The notes: a model not told the origin generated them from the letters alone. A stretch of DNA of 14,927 nucleotides from DATFAS01 sp035254305 (GCA_035254305.1 DATFAS010000131.1:1-14927), one strand, 5' to 3'; shown: positions 1 to 8,276, counted from the stretch's first letter. Program-made: numbers and translations.

Positions 1-248
1 TATTCTCAAAGAAAGAGTAAAATTAGATGACTTTCTTCAGGATCAGTTAAAAGCCCTACAAATGGAGGATGCAGCCAACCCAGTTCAATTTATAACTGAG
101 TTGGCTTTTCTGTGTTTTACGAGAAGCTTGTATTCTAAGGTAGTCGTAGGCCTGTATAATATTAACAAAAAGCACTCTGCAGTGGTGGAGAAGAAGGATT
201 TAAATACGAATTGTGTTTGACATTAACATAGAATAAAGGAGCATTTTT
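1..248. other. Left-edge region: end of an upstream gene plus 5' region of the amidohydrolase gene
   Basis: No complete gene is visible. Three plus-strand frames enter from the left. One stops at 18-20, one at 28-30, and one stays open from 2 to a TGA at 218-220. The long frame begins with protein-like sequence, but it runs through the terminator at 73-110, so the real upstream gene more likely ends at 20 or 30. I cannot decide which frame is coding or name the product. A TATAAT at 155-160 could be a -10 element for the next gene, but no good -35 lies 16-18 bases before it. Confidence 0.3.
73..110 (+). terminator. Rho-independent terminator of the upstream gene
   Basis: A 13-bp stem (73-85 with 94-106, one C/A mismatch) closes an 8-base loop and is followed by TTTT at 106-109. 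The mirror strand has no T run, so it works for plus-strand transcription, ending whatever gene enters from the left. Confidence 0.75.
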
Positions 249-995
249 ATGAGAACAATTTTCGATGCTCATTTTCACATTATTGACCCACGTTTTCCTT
301 TAATAGAGAATGAGGGATTTATCCCTGATCCTTTCACCTGTAAGGACTATTTAGATAAGGTTCAGGATTTATGTATAAAAGGTGGTGCCGTAGTATCTGG
401 TTCATTTCAAGGATTTGATCAATCTTATTTGATTGATTCATTACAAAAACTGGGTGGAAATTTTGTTGGTGTCACTCAAATACCTTTTGATACTTCAGAT
501 GAAGAAATAGTCAGACTTAACACCTACGGTGTGAGGGCTATTCGTTTTAATGTTAAACGAGGAGGTTCAGAGGATCTATCTCATTTAGATTACTTTGCAA
601 GAAAAGTTCATGAGTTAGTAGGTTGGCATGTAGAATTATATATCGATTCTACTTCTTTGCCAGAAATTTCTCCTATATTGGAAAAACTTCCAGCTGTTTC
701 GATTGATCATTTAGGTTTATCAAAAGAAGGATTTCATAGTCTTCTATCTTTAGTTGATAAAGGGGTTAGAGTAAAAGCAACGGGCTTTGGTAGGGTTGAT
801 CTTAATATAGAACAGGCGATCCGTTCAATTTACTCGGTGAACCCCGATGCTTTAATGTTTGGAACAGACTTACCATCCACGAGGGCAAAGAGACCTTATA
901 ATCATTTAGATCTTGAATTGATATACAACATTCTTGATGAAGAACAGGCTGAAAAGGTTTTATATAGAAATGCAATGAAATGGTATTTGAAATAA
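249..995 (+). CDS. Amidohydrolase-family (PF04909-type) TIM-barrel metal-dependent hydrolase
   Basis: The 248-residue length and motifs fit the amidohydrolase-2 family, which includes 2-pyrone-4,6-dicarboxylate lactonase and related decarboxylases. Visible landmarks are the first-strand metal motif DAHFH (H8, H10), a GVRAIRFN strand (94-101), IDHLG with H154, VKATGFGR (175-182) and the catalytic-type aspartate in FGTDLPS (D207). The C-terminal NILDEEQAEKVLYRNAMKWY is the usual closing helix, in which the protein tells its family apart from unrelated barrels. A ribosome site AAAGGAG (236-242) lies 6 bases before the ATG. The protein is slightly short for the family but looks complete. It should be soluble and cytoplasmic. 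The substrate cannot be read from sequence, and the gene has no pathway partners here. No terminator follows, but the next gene has its own promoter elements. Confidence 0.82.
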   Translation: MRTIFDAHFHIIDPRFPLIENEGFIPDPFTCKDYLDKVQDLCIKGGAVVSGSFQGFDQSYLIDSLQKLGGNFVGVTQIPFDTSDEEIVRLNTYGVRAIRFNVKRGGSEDLSHLDYFARKVHELVGWHVELYIDSTSLPEISPILEKLPAVSIDHLGLSKEGFHSLLSLVDKGVRVKATGFGRVDLNIEQAIRSIYSVNPDALMFGTDLPSTRAKRPYNHLDLELIYNILDEEQAEKVLYRNAMKWYLK

Positions 996-1065
996 AGGGT
1001 AATTAAGCCTTAGCGAGTTAATAATTTGTTAATAGTTTATTTAGATAGATTCAATAGGCCTTATT

Positions 1066-1071
1066 TATAAT
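1066..1071 (+). promoter_or_regulatory. Putative -10 element for the secreted protein/ABC/two-component operon
   Basis: A perfect TATAAT lies 48 bases before the ATG at 1120. The -35 is weak: the best candidate is TTAGAT at 1041-1046 with a long 19-base spacer. A weak -35 is common at promoters that need an activator such as the response regulator encoded downstream, but that link is inference. Confidence 0.45.
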
Positions 1072-1079
1072 GAAAAACA

Positions 1080-1093
1080 AGGAAACGTTTCCT
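1080..1093. promoter_or_regulatory. Perfect 14-bp palindromic operator candidate just downstream of the -10 element
   Basis: AGGAAACGTTTCCT is a perfect palindrome starting about 9 bases after the -10 element, so it covers the expected transcription start. Its core AAACGTTT resembles LacI-family operators, but it matches only 10 of 14 positions of the Bacillus catabolite site (TGWAANCGNTNWCA), missing both outer bases. A dimeric repressor bound here would block the operon. The regulator is unknown. Confidence 0.5.
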
Positions 1094-1119
1094 CTAATTT
1101 GGAATAAGGAGAATTAAGA

Positions 1120-2391
1120 ATGAAGCTGAGTAAAAAGAAAATGACCGTTCTCTCATTTACCCTGGGAACTTGTGTCTTTGTTTCTACAGCCTTTGCCGAT
1201 GTGCTTCTTGGCTCTGGTTATGATCGGTTAAAGAATTCTGCAAAAACGACAGCTGCACAAATGGAAAAGGGATTGAACAATTATACGGTCGAAATGCTAA
1301 TCACGCTTAAGGATAACGATCAATCCTTATTACAGACCACTAGTTATAGTAAAGTAGACACGGAAAAAAAGATGTCGGAAGGCAAAACAATTACACAATT
1401 TTCAAATGGCAAGAGTACAAACAGTTACCACTATGATGATCAAAAACAAAGCATTTGGAAAAGTGGAGCAGATGACAAATATTATGTGACAGAATTATCT
1501 GGTGATAACAGTAGGCAGAACTGGCAAAGCTTCAACAACCCTTTTGATGAGAAGGTTGCGCCAGAGATGGAAAAGATCATGGACGCTATGGTAGGCAATC
1601 TGAAGGACTATGTACAGGTGGAAGAAAGACCAGAGGGTGGAAGAGTGTACTCAGGAAGTCTGTCTACAACGCAAGTTCCAGCTATTATTAATGCTGTCTC
1701 TTCCTTTGGAATCAAGCAGATGATTACCGACCAAGGCCGCATGGAAGAGAATCCTCTGAAGATGGATGAAATGGAAAGTGATATTTATGTGAAAAAGGTG
1801 ACAGGTATAGCCAACGAAAATCAAGCAGGATTATTGGAAAATGTGACAGGAGATATCATTCTGTCAGGGAAGGATAAAAATGGAGCTCAACATGATCTGA
1901 CTCTCAATGTCGTTTTCAAGCTTTCCGATATTAGAAATACGAATATTACCCTACCTGATCTAACAGGGGCAAACGTAGAGAAAATTAGTCGTGCTGGTGG
2001 TATAACCAGTAAGTATGTAGGAAAATACAAAAATAACATTATTATCGAGAAAGATGGTAAATTCGTAAAGATTGGCGAGAGAATGATCGAAATTACTAGC
2101 GTAGATAACGGTAAATTAACAGGAACGTATGCTGAAAATGTAAAGCCTGGATTTGAAGCTGATTATCCAGAAGTGTACAATTTTCATTTTGAGTATAAGC
2201 AGGATGACTCCAATTCTATGTTTTCTTATACAAACCCAAAAGGAGAGCAGGAAAATGGGCAACTTCATCCAAGTGGTAACCCTGGTAAGGTCTATCTCAA
2301 TCTGAAGGTAGAAATGATGGGTAAAAATTCCTATAGATCCAATGATCGTCCATATTTCGATCAAGAATTTAACCGTGTATTTGCAGACTAA
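1120..2391 (+). CDS. Secreted protein of unknown function, first gene of the ABC/two-component operon
   Basis: The 423-residue protein begins with a Sec signal peptide: KLSKKK, a hydrophobic stretch at 10-25, and an A-F-A cleavage site after A26. C18 sits in LGTC, a poor lipobox, so I prefer a soluble secreted form over a lipoprotein. Two parts follow. Residues 33-285 are mixed helix and strand, beginning with a helix (YDRLKNSAKTTAAQMEKGLNNY) and then alternating strands reminiscent of LolA-like folds. Residues 295-397 are a strand-rich domain. The mature protein is hydrophilic and has no cysteine. An AAGGAG site (1106-1111) lies 8 bases before the ATG. Adjacency to an ABC-2 transporter and a histidine kinase with an extracellular sensor suggests an accessory or sensing partner at the cell surface. 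I do not recognise a characterised family. Confidence 0.75.
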   Translation: MKLSKKKMTVLSFTLGTCVFVSTAFADVLLGSGYDRLKNSAKTTAAQMEKGLNNYTVEMLITLKDNDQSLLQTTSYSKVDTEKKMSEGKTITQFSNGKSTNSYHYDDQKQSIWKSGADDKYYVTELSGDNSRQNWQSFNNPFDEKVAPEMEKIMDAMVGNLKDYVQVEERPEGGRVYSGSLSTTQVPAIINAVSSFGIKQMITDQGRMEENPLKMDEMESDIYVKKVTGIANENQAGLLENVTGDIILSGKDKNGAQHDLTLNVVFKLSDIRNTNITLPDLTGANVEKISRAGGITSKYVGKYKNNIIIEKDGKFVKIGERMIEITSVDNGKLTGTYAENVKPGFEADYPEVYNFHFEYKQDDSNSMFSYTNPKGEQENGQLHPSGNPGKVYLNLKVEMMGKNSYRSNDRPYFDQEFNRVFAD

Positions 2392-2402
2392 GACAGGACG
2401 AA

Positions 2403-2428
2403 CCCTCAAGTGTAAATTCTCTTGAGGG
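2403..2428 (+). other. Intercistronic hairpin between the secreted-protein and ABC ATPase genes
   Basis: CCCTCAAG (2403-2410) pairs perfectly with CTTGAGGG (2421-2428) across a 10-base loop. No T run follows, so it is not a simple terminator. It may stabilise the upstream transcript or limit read-through into the transporter genes. Confidence 0.55.
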
Positions 2429-2466
2429 GAGGTCTGGTCATGTAAACCAAAGGGAGAATGTCGTTG

Positions 2467-3192
2467 ATGAAGAAAGCAATTGAAATTACAGGATTAACCA
2501 AAATTTATAAAAATGGTCGAGGCATCAGCGATTTAAACCTGAGTGTAGACCAAGGTGACGTCTTTGGTTTCTTGGGGCCCAATGGCGCAGGAAAGACGAC
2601 AGCCATGAAAATGATGGCAGGACTGATTAAACCCGACCGTGGGGATGTAAAAATTTTTGGTGCTAGTGTTTTCGATGATTATGTTACGGCTATGAAGGAT
2701 GTGGGCTGTATTATTGAGACAGCAGAATCGTATCCTTATTTAACAGCAAATGATAATTTAAAGATATTTGCTAGATTTTACCCTTGGGTGGATCAGCGAA
2801 GAATAGATGAATGCCTGAAAATCACAGGATTGTTGAAGTATAAAAATGAAAAATCTGCAAAATTCTCACTTGGGATGAAGCAGAGGTTAGGGGTAGCAGC
2901 AGCGATTCTGTCCAAGCCTAAGCTGTTGATTCTAGACGAACCGCTGAATGGGCTGGATGTTGAGGGAATGCTGGATATGCGAAACTTGATTAAGCGGCTC
3001 GTTCAGGAAGAAGGAGTGACGTTCTTCATCTCCAGTCACCTGATTCATGATGTGGAGCTTACCTGCACAAGGATCGGAGTGGTCTATGGTGGGAAGCTTG
3101 TTAATGTAGAATATACCCAAAACATTCTTTCGGATTATGCAACACTAGAAAACTATTTTGTAAGTGAGGTGGATCGAAATGGTCGGGTTTAA
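2467..3192 (+). CDS. ABC transporter ATP-binding protein, BcrA-like, pairs with the next-gene permease
   Basis: This is the ATPase of an ABC-2 type exporter. All motifs are present: Walker A GPNGAGKTT (37-45), signature-like FSLGMKQR (133-140) in place of LSGGQ, Walker B LLILDEP (154-159 region, catalytic E158) and the switch histidine in SSHLIHD (H191). Where most ABC proteins have the Q-loop glutamine, this one reads GCIIETAESYPYL, with E84 at that place; this 'E-loop' is known from lantibiotic-immunity and bacitracin-type ATPases. Start: AAAGGGAG (2449-2456) is only 1 base from an ATG at 2458 but 10 bases from the ATG at 2467, so I prefer 2467; TTG at 2464 is also possible. It has 241 residues and overlaps the permease gene by 14 bases, implying translational coupling. 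The cargo is unknown; a peptide or lipid is plausible from family. Confidence 0.9.
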   Translation: MKKAIEITGLTKIYKNGRGISDLNLSVDQGDVFGFLGPNGAGKTTAMKMMAGLIKPDRGDVKIFGASVFDDYVTAMKDVGCIIETAESYPYLTANDNLKIFARFYPWVDQRRIDECLKITGLLKYKNEKSAKFSLGMKQRLGVAAAILSKPKLLILDEPLNGLDVEGMLDMRNLIKRLVQEEGVTFFISSHLIHDVELTCTRIGVVYGGKLVNVEYTQNILSDYATLENYFVSEVDRNGRV

Positions 3193-3931
3193 AGCTGCGT
3201 TTTTAAATGAGACAACGAAGCTAATGAAGAAGAAAAAGATGATAGCGGCTGCCATTTTGTCCATTCTTGCTGTGTTGGTCGGGCAAGTTGCTGTCACTGC
3301 CATAAAGCATGGCTTTGGATTAAGAGTTGTAGGCAGTAATGAATTTCCTTTAGTCGTATTATCGATCTTTATTTATACGATTCTACCACTTTTTGCAACC
3401 TTCTTAGCCATTGATATGTTTAACGGTGAATTTACAACCAATACAATGAAAATAACACTTACAAGGCCTGTTTCTCGGTTTGGAGTATATAGTGCCAAGG
3501 TATCGACTTTGGCTTTATTTATTATTGCAAACCTCTTCTTTGTCATGGTTCTTTCGTTATTGGCAGGACTGTTATTCAATCCATCTTCTGCTAGTTTACT
3601 AGGGATCACAAGGGTGGTGTTATCCTATTCCACTTCTTTTCTTCCTGTTTTTGTCTTTTCCCTTCTTGTTGTTTTGTTATCCAATCTAATTTGGAGAGGA
3701 CTGGCGGTATTTTTTCTCTCCATTATTGTATTCGTTGGATTTAAGTTTCTTAGTCTGGTTCTTTCCCATTATTCAAGTTTTTTTATCATATCCATGTTTG
3801 ACTGGTATACTCTCTGGATATCGGAGAAAATCAATGGATATAAGATTTTTCGCCAGATCTTGATTATGTCAGGAAGTGGTATAATGTTTTTTACGGCGGG
3901 TTATTATCTGTTTGATCGCAAGGATATATAG
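3179..3931 (+). CDS. ABC-2 type transporter permease, six predicted membrane segments
   Basis: This is the membrane subunit for the preceding ATPase. Its 250 residues hold about six hydrophobic segments: near 21-42, 57-79, 110-133, 147-170, 172-197 and 224-245. Between the second and third lies FNGEFTTNTMKITLTRPVSR (81-100), the cytoplasmic coupling loop typical of ABC-2 permeases (an E followed by T-x-K and P-x-SR). A GTG at 3164 is in frame, but a GAGGTGG ribosome site (3166-3172) lies 6 bases before the ATG at 3179, which settles the start. The gene begins inside the end of the ATPase gene and stops 13 bases before the kinase gene. There is no large extracellular domain of the BceB kind, so this is not a BceAB-type sensing transporter. 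Confidence 0.88.
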   Translation: MVGFKAAFLNETTKLMKKKKMIAAAILSILAVLVGQVAVTAIKHGFGLRVVGSNEFPLVVLSIFIYTILPLFATFLAIDMFNGEFTTNTMKITLTRPVSRFGVYSAKVSTLALFIIANLFFVMVLSLLAGLLFNPSSASLLGITRVVLSYSTSFLPVFVFSLLVVLLSNLIWRGLAVFFLSIIVFVGFKFLSLVLSHYSSFFIISMFDWYTLWISEKINGYKIFRQILIMSGSGIMFFTAGYYLFDRKDI

Positions 3932-3944
3932 AAAGGTTATTTCT

Positions 3945-5372
3945 ATGCAATTAACGAAGCGTTTTTTTTTGATGAATGTAATAGCGGTGATGGTTACTAT
4001 TGGTTTAACCGTTTTAGCCGTAATTATATTTGTTGCTACCTATACGAAGTCTGAAGCAGATATGACTGATTTGAGGAGAATCCTTGAAGTGAAGTCTGCG
4101 CTTGCCGAGATCAAGAGGTCCGCTTTGACCTTAGAATTCGAGCAGCTGCTTGATCAACAATATCAGCAAAAGCTGTCTAATCAAGTGAATGTATTAGGGG
4201 CAGATGCCGTTATACTAAAAAACAGAGAGATTTTGTATTCTACTAGAAAGTTTAACGAAATTGATCTAGAGAAAAGTTTGATGCTGTCTGATCAAGCACC
4301 TGATCTAGACACAATAGAATTGGATGGAAAAACCTACATTTTTGCTAGAGCCGACTACCATCCGTATTCGGGAGATAAGGGTATTTTGCTGTTGCTTGCG
4401 CCGGTAAAGCTGAAGACAGGTTTTTATCTCTTTTTAGGTATTTTTACGATTGTCTTTTTTATTCTGTCTTTTTTAATCACGAACCTTTGGGTTTCCCACC
4501 GCTTCTCTCGGGGAATCATTGCACCAGTCTCCAGGCTGAAGGATGCTGCTGTTAAGATAAGTGAAGGGGATTTAAGCGGTGGGATTGCAGAGGAAGGTGA
4601 AGGAGAGGTCAAAGAGCTGTGCCGCACGCTGGAGTTGATGCGGATTAAGCTGAAGGAATCGGTTTATCTGCAGCAGAAATACGATGAGAATCGAACGTTT
4701 CTGATATCGAGTATCTCTCATGACTTGAAGACTCCGGTCACTTCGATCAAAGGATATATTGAAGGCATCATCGATGGGGTAGCCAAAACACCTGAAAAAA
4801 TGGAGGAATATCTTGAAACAGCAAGATCAAAAGCGATACTGGTTAATGCAATGATTGATGATCTTCTCTTGTACTCGAAATTAGATTTGAATCAGGTTCC
4901 TTATCATTTTGAGAAGACGGATCTGGCACAATATTTCAGGGACTGTATGTCGGATCATCATTATGAATATGAAAAGGTGAATATAAAACTTGTATTAATG
5001 AATGAATTGAAGGGGACTGTCATGGTTTCCATTGATAGAGAACGATTGAAACGGGTGATCCAAAACATTTTGGATAATGCTAAGAAGTTCATGGAAAAGG
5101 TTGACAGACGGGTAGATATTATCTTAAGGGAAACACGGACATCAGCAATCATTGAAATCAGAGATAATGGAAAGGGGATACTCAAGAATGACCTCCCTCA
5201 TATTTTTGAACGATTTTATCGGGCAGATCCAGCAAGACAGAGTGCGGATGGTAGCGGTCTTGGACTTGCTATTGCCAAACAAATTGTAGAAGGTCACGGA
5301 GGAAAAATTTGGGTGGTCAGTACCATAGGAGAAGGAACCCGCATGATGATATCTCTGAAAAAATATGAGTAG
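3945..5372 (+). CDS. Two-component sensor histidine kinase with extracellular sensor and HAMP domain
   Basis: The 475-residue membrane kinase has a first membrane helix at about 9-33, an extracellular sensor of about 125 residues, a second helix at 160-185, a HAMP linker at 186-240, and the phospho-acceptor domain SISHDLKTPVTS with H259. The ATP-binding domain shows the N box (N375, N378), G1 IRDNGKGI (D407), HIFERFYR (F box) and G2 GSGLGLAI (436-443). All catalytic residues are present. The start at 3945 has GAAAGG (3931-3936) 8 bases upstream; a TTG at 3912 would overlap the permease gene and has no site. It should phosphorylate the regulator encoded 28 bases downstream. The sensor is far larger than in the intramembrane-sensing kinases (BceS type) usually paired with peptide-detoxification transporters. 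The signal is unknown; the secreted protein or the transporter's substrate are candidates. Confidence 0.93.
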   Translation: MQLTKRFFLMNVIAVMVTIGLTVLAVIIFVATYTKSEADMTDLRRILEVKSALAEIKRSALTLEFEQLLDQQYQQKLSNQVNVLGADAVILKNREILYSTRKFNEIDLEKSLMLSDQAPDLDTIELDGKTYIFARADYHPYSGDKGILLLLAPVKLKTGFYLFLGIFTIVFFILSFLITNLWVSHRFSRGIIAPVSRLKDAAVKISEGDLSGGIAEEGEGEVKELCRTLELMRIKLKESVYLQQKYDENRTFLISSISHDLKTPVTSIKGYIEGIIDGVAKTPEKMEEYLETARSKAILVNAMIDDLLLYSKLDLNQVPYHFEKTDLAQYFRDCMSDHHYEYEKVNIKLVLMNELKGTVMVSIDRERLKRVIQNILDNAKKFMEKVDRRVDIILRETRTSAIIEIRDNGKGILKNDLPHIFERFYRADPARQSADGSGLGLAIAKQIVEGHGGKIWVVSTIGEGTRMMISLKKYE

Positions 5373-5400
5373 TGAAAGTTTAGTTGCTTCGGAGGTTAGC

Positions 5401-6096
5401 ATGAAAAGTATCCTGATTGTGGAAGACGATCAAAGTATAGCAAATCTTCAAAAGGATTATCTCGAACTGAGTGGTTTTTCCGTTAAGATTGTGGGTAATG
5501 GAACGGATGGCTTGGTTGCTCTAGAGAAGGAAGCGTTCCACCTCGTCATTCTAGATATTATGCTCCCAGGGATGGACGGGTTCGAATTGTTGAAATTGAT
5601 TCGTGAGAAAGAGGATATTCCTGTGCTTCTTGTATCGGCAAGAGCAGAGGAAATTTATAAAATTAAAGGTCTCGGTCTTGGTGCCGATGACTATATTACG
5701 AAACCTTTCAGTTCAGGTGAGCTGGTAGCACGAGTTCAAGCACATCTGAAAAAATTTGAAAGGATGAGAGAGAGGTTTGGCAAGGGAGAGGAAGCTAGCC
5801 ATATCCAGATCAGAGGACTGGAAGTCCAGAAAGATTCCCGAAGAGTTTTTGTTAATGGTAATGAGGTCACAATGGCTCAAAAAGAATTCGATTTACTTTT
5901 GTTCCTGTTGGAACACGCTAACCGAGTATTTAGTAAGGAAGAGCTGTTTGAGAGGATTTGGGGGATGGATGCGTTGAGTGATGCCTCCACGGTTACGGTA
6001 CATATCGCAAGGATTAGGGAGAAAATTGAAGAGAATCCATCCAAGCCTCAATATATAGGTACAGTCTGGGGATCTGGGTATAGATTTATCATTTAA
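5401..6096 (+). CDS. OmpR/PhoB-family response regulator
   Basis: The 231-residue regulator has a receiver domain at 1-120 with the acidic pair D9/D10, phospho-acceptor D52 (in VILDIMLPGMDG), S79 and K101 (in DDYITKPFS). A winged-helix DNA-binding domain at about 135-231 follows, with QKEFDLLLFL, the recognition-helix region DASTVTVHIARIREKI and the C-terminal hairpin TVWGSGYRF. An in-frame ATG at 5365 overlaps the kinase stop, but GGAGG (5391-5395) sits 5 bases before the ATG at 5401, which is also where conserved receiver sequence begins. The gene order is kinase then regulator, the reverse of most Bacillales pairs. The likely target is its own operon, though I could not point to a direct-repeat site with confidence. 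Confidence 0.94.
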   Translation: MKSILIVEDDQSIANLQKDYLELSGFSVKIVGNGTDGLVALEKEAFHLVILDIMLPGMDGFELLKLIREKEDIPVLLVSARAEEIYKIKGLGLGADDYITKPFSSGELVARVQAHLKKFERMRERFGKGEEASHIQIRGLEVQKDSRRVFVNGNEVTMAQKEFDLLLFLLEHANRVFSKEELFERIWGMDALSDASTVTVHIARIREKIEENPSKPQYIGTVWGSGYRFII

Positions 6097-6129
6097 TTAG
6101 GTTTAAGTATCCATAATCGGAGGAAAATG

Positions 6130-8276
6130 ATGAAAACCTTGTATTCGATCTTGATCGATTTTTCACCATTTTTAGCAGCTTTCTGGATTGAACCTACCTT
6201 ATTCGGGTTATTCATAGCCAGCCTGATCACGGGATGGTTAATTTACCGCCAAATGAGGAGAAAAAGATTAAAAACAATTAGCATTATTAATGGTTTATTT
6301 TTCATTGTTTCCCTGCTATTTGCTATATTCTATCCCAAAATTCAGCTAATGACCTTTTCATCCTTGATTATTTATACCATTTTGTCCGTAACGTCCATCA
6401 TTTCTTTGTTCATTCATCAGCCATTTACTTATCAGTATGCAAGAGAAAGTGTAAACCCTGCTTTGTGGGACCATCCCTTGTTCATTTCCATCAATGTGAA
6501 ACTTACCATTGTTTGGTCTATCATGTTTTCTTTTTCTACTATATTTTCCTTTTTATCTATGTATTCTCACTTGAACGGTTGGCTAGAATTAGTACTTACC
6601 CATGTTTGGAATCTAATTGGGATTCTTGCCTCAATAGTATGGCCACCAATTGCCCAGCGCCAATATTCAGCCAGAAGAAAAAGGAACAGGTATCCAGAGA
6701 TGCTATGGGAGCCTTTTATTTTAGCTGAACCCCCACAAGAAAAAGATAAGTATGATGTGATTATTATCGGATCGGGAATAGGAGGATTAACAGCTGCTGT
6801 AGAACTTGCTGCAGCAGGAGCCAAAGTACTTGTATTGGAACAGCACTATTTGTTTGGAGGGGCGTGTACTACCTATTCCAGAAAGGGAGGGTTCCGATTT
6901 GATGCTGGGGTGGAGTCGATTAGCGGTCTTGGGCCGCAGGGGCCTGTTAATCATTTCTTAAGACGTCATGCTCTTCACGAGAAAATAAATTGGTTGAGAA
7001 ATACCTACCAATTTCAGCTTGGCGACGAATCCTTCATTATTCCGCACGATGTCAATGCCTGGAGAGACCTTCTCCAGGCTCGATTTCCTCATGAAACAAA
7101 AGGTATTGAGGACTTATTCGAAGAACTAGAGACAGCCTATCATGAAATGTATGATTCTTTTGCCCCAGATCGCATTACACCATGGGTACCCGAATCACAT
7201 GAGGAACTGCTTGCCTATCCATCTTCTCACTCACATTATTTCCATTGGATGGATAAAAATGGAAGGATCTATTGGATGCTTTTGTCCACGATCCACTGCT
7301 AAGAAAACAGCTTTCCATGCTCACTGGCTATGTGGGAGATTTAGAAGAAAATACATCGGCTAACAGCATGATTGCTTTATTCGGTTATTATATCGAGGGA
7401 GGTTATCGACCGGTTGGAGGAACAGGGGCGCTTGCTCAAAGAATGGTGGAACGACTGCAACAGTACGGTGGAGAAGCACGTTCTTTACTAAAAGTGGAAT
7501 CGATTATGTTAGAGAACGGTAAGGTAAATGGGGTTAAGACGAAAAAAGGAAATTTTTATTCTACGGTGGTCATATCCAATGTAGATCCACGTGTCACCTA
7601 TGAATGCTTGGTAGGAATGGATCATTTACCGACAGCTTTTCAAAAGAAGATTCAAGAGCTAGAGCCATCAATGTCGCTTTTCGTATGGACAGCTGCGATT
7701 GATCGGCCGTTTTTTACTGATCGATTGATTACTTATATCCTATCTGAACCCATGTATGTACCACATCTAGGAGTTACGGTGGGAAAAGTAGGTATTCATT
7801 CTGCATCTGCACTGGACTCTTCTCTAGCACCTAAAGGGAAGGGAACTATTACCATCTTCATCCCCACTCGAGCAGAAGCCAGTAAATATTCTGATATGTC
7901 TATGGAAGAGTACACAGCCTGCAAGCAAGAGATTGATTTCATATGCCGTTTGATCATTAAACAAATCGACCCCGAAGCTGAAAGATCTATCCTATTTTCC
8001 GAATTAGCAACCCCGAAAACTATGCAAAAATATCTGCAAACCTATCAAGGATCTGTATATAACATTAGACAACAGGAGGATTTTCCTGAAATGAAAACAC
8101 CCCTTCCAGGATTGTACCTAGTTGGAGCAGGAGTTGGTTATGGTCCTGGCATCGAGGCCGTTCTAATAAGTGGTGGACAGGTTGCAGAACATCTAAAACC
8201 AATTTTCTCTAACCGAAATCAAGTAATCTCTACTAAGTTGGAAGGGAAAAATTCATATAAGGATGATAGATTGTAA
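6130..8276 (+). pseudogene. Membrane domain fused to phytoene-dehydrogenase-like FAD oxidoreductase, single-base frameshift
   Basis: Frame 1 runs from the ATG at 6130 (or 6127) to a TAA at 7300-7302. The rest of the protein continues in the third frame to the stop at 8274-8276. Adding one A to the AAAAA at 7255-7259 joins them as ...HWMDK-KWKDLLDAFVHDPLLRK... and gives about 715 residues. The first 180 residues carry four or five membrane helices, including QPFTYQYARES. Then comes the FAD/NAD-binding fold: YDVIIIGSGIGGLTAAVELA (209-228), E238 for the ribose, and FRFDAGVESISG. The second part has the middle substrate domain and ends with GLYLVGAGVGYGPGIEAVL, the C-terminal FAD contact of carotenoid isomerase/phytoene desaturase-like enzymes. 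These act on lipid or isoprenoid double bonds; the substrate here is unknown. GGAGG (6119-6123) precedes the start, 30 bases after the response-regulator stop, so it belongs to that operon. Sequencing error in the A run is possible. Confidence 0.85.

Noticed and set aside
2..220. C-terminal 72 codons of an upstream gene in the long open frame
   Set aside because: The frame runs through a good terminator; the other two frames stop before it, at 20 and 30, and either is a more natural gene end.
217..222. TTGACA as a -35 element for the amidohydrolase gene
   Set aside because: A -10 at the right distance would fall on the ribosome site and start codon, and no TATAAT-like sequence is there.
1080..1093. 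Catabolite response element (CcpA site)
   Set aside because: The core fits, but both outer bases and two inner ones differ from consensus, so I list it only as an operator of unknown regulator.
2116..2409. Minus-strand open frame opposite the end of the secreted-protein gene
   Set aside because: It is antisense to a well-supported gene, lacks a ribosome site and shows no recognisable domain.
7252..7266. Programmed -1 ribosomal frameshift at the A5 run
   Set aside because: The frame-1 codons are GAT AAA AAT GGA. A -1 slip would put the P-site tRNA on TAA, which does not fit a slippery X-XXY-YYZ heptamer, and no clear stimulatory stem follows. A missing A is the simpler explanation.
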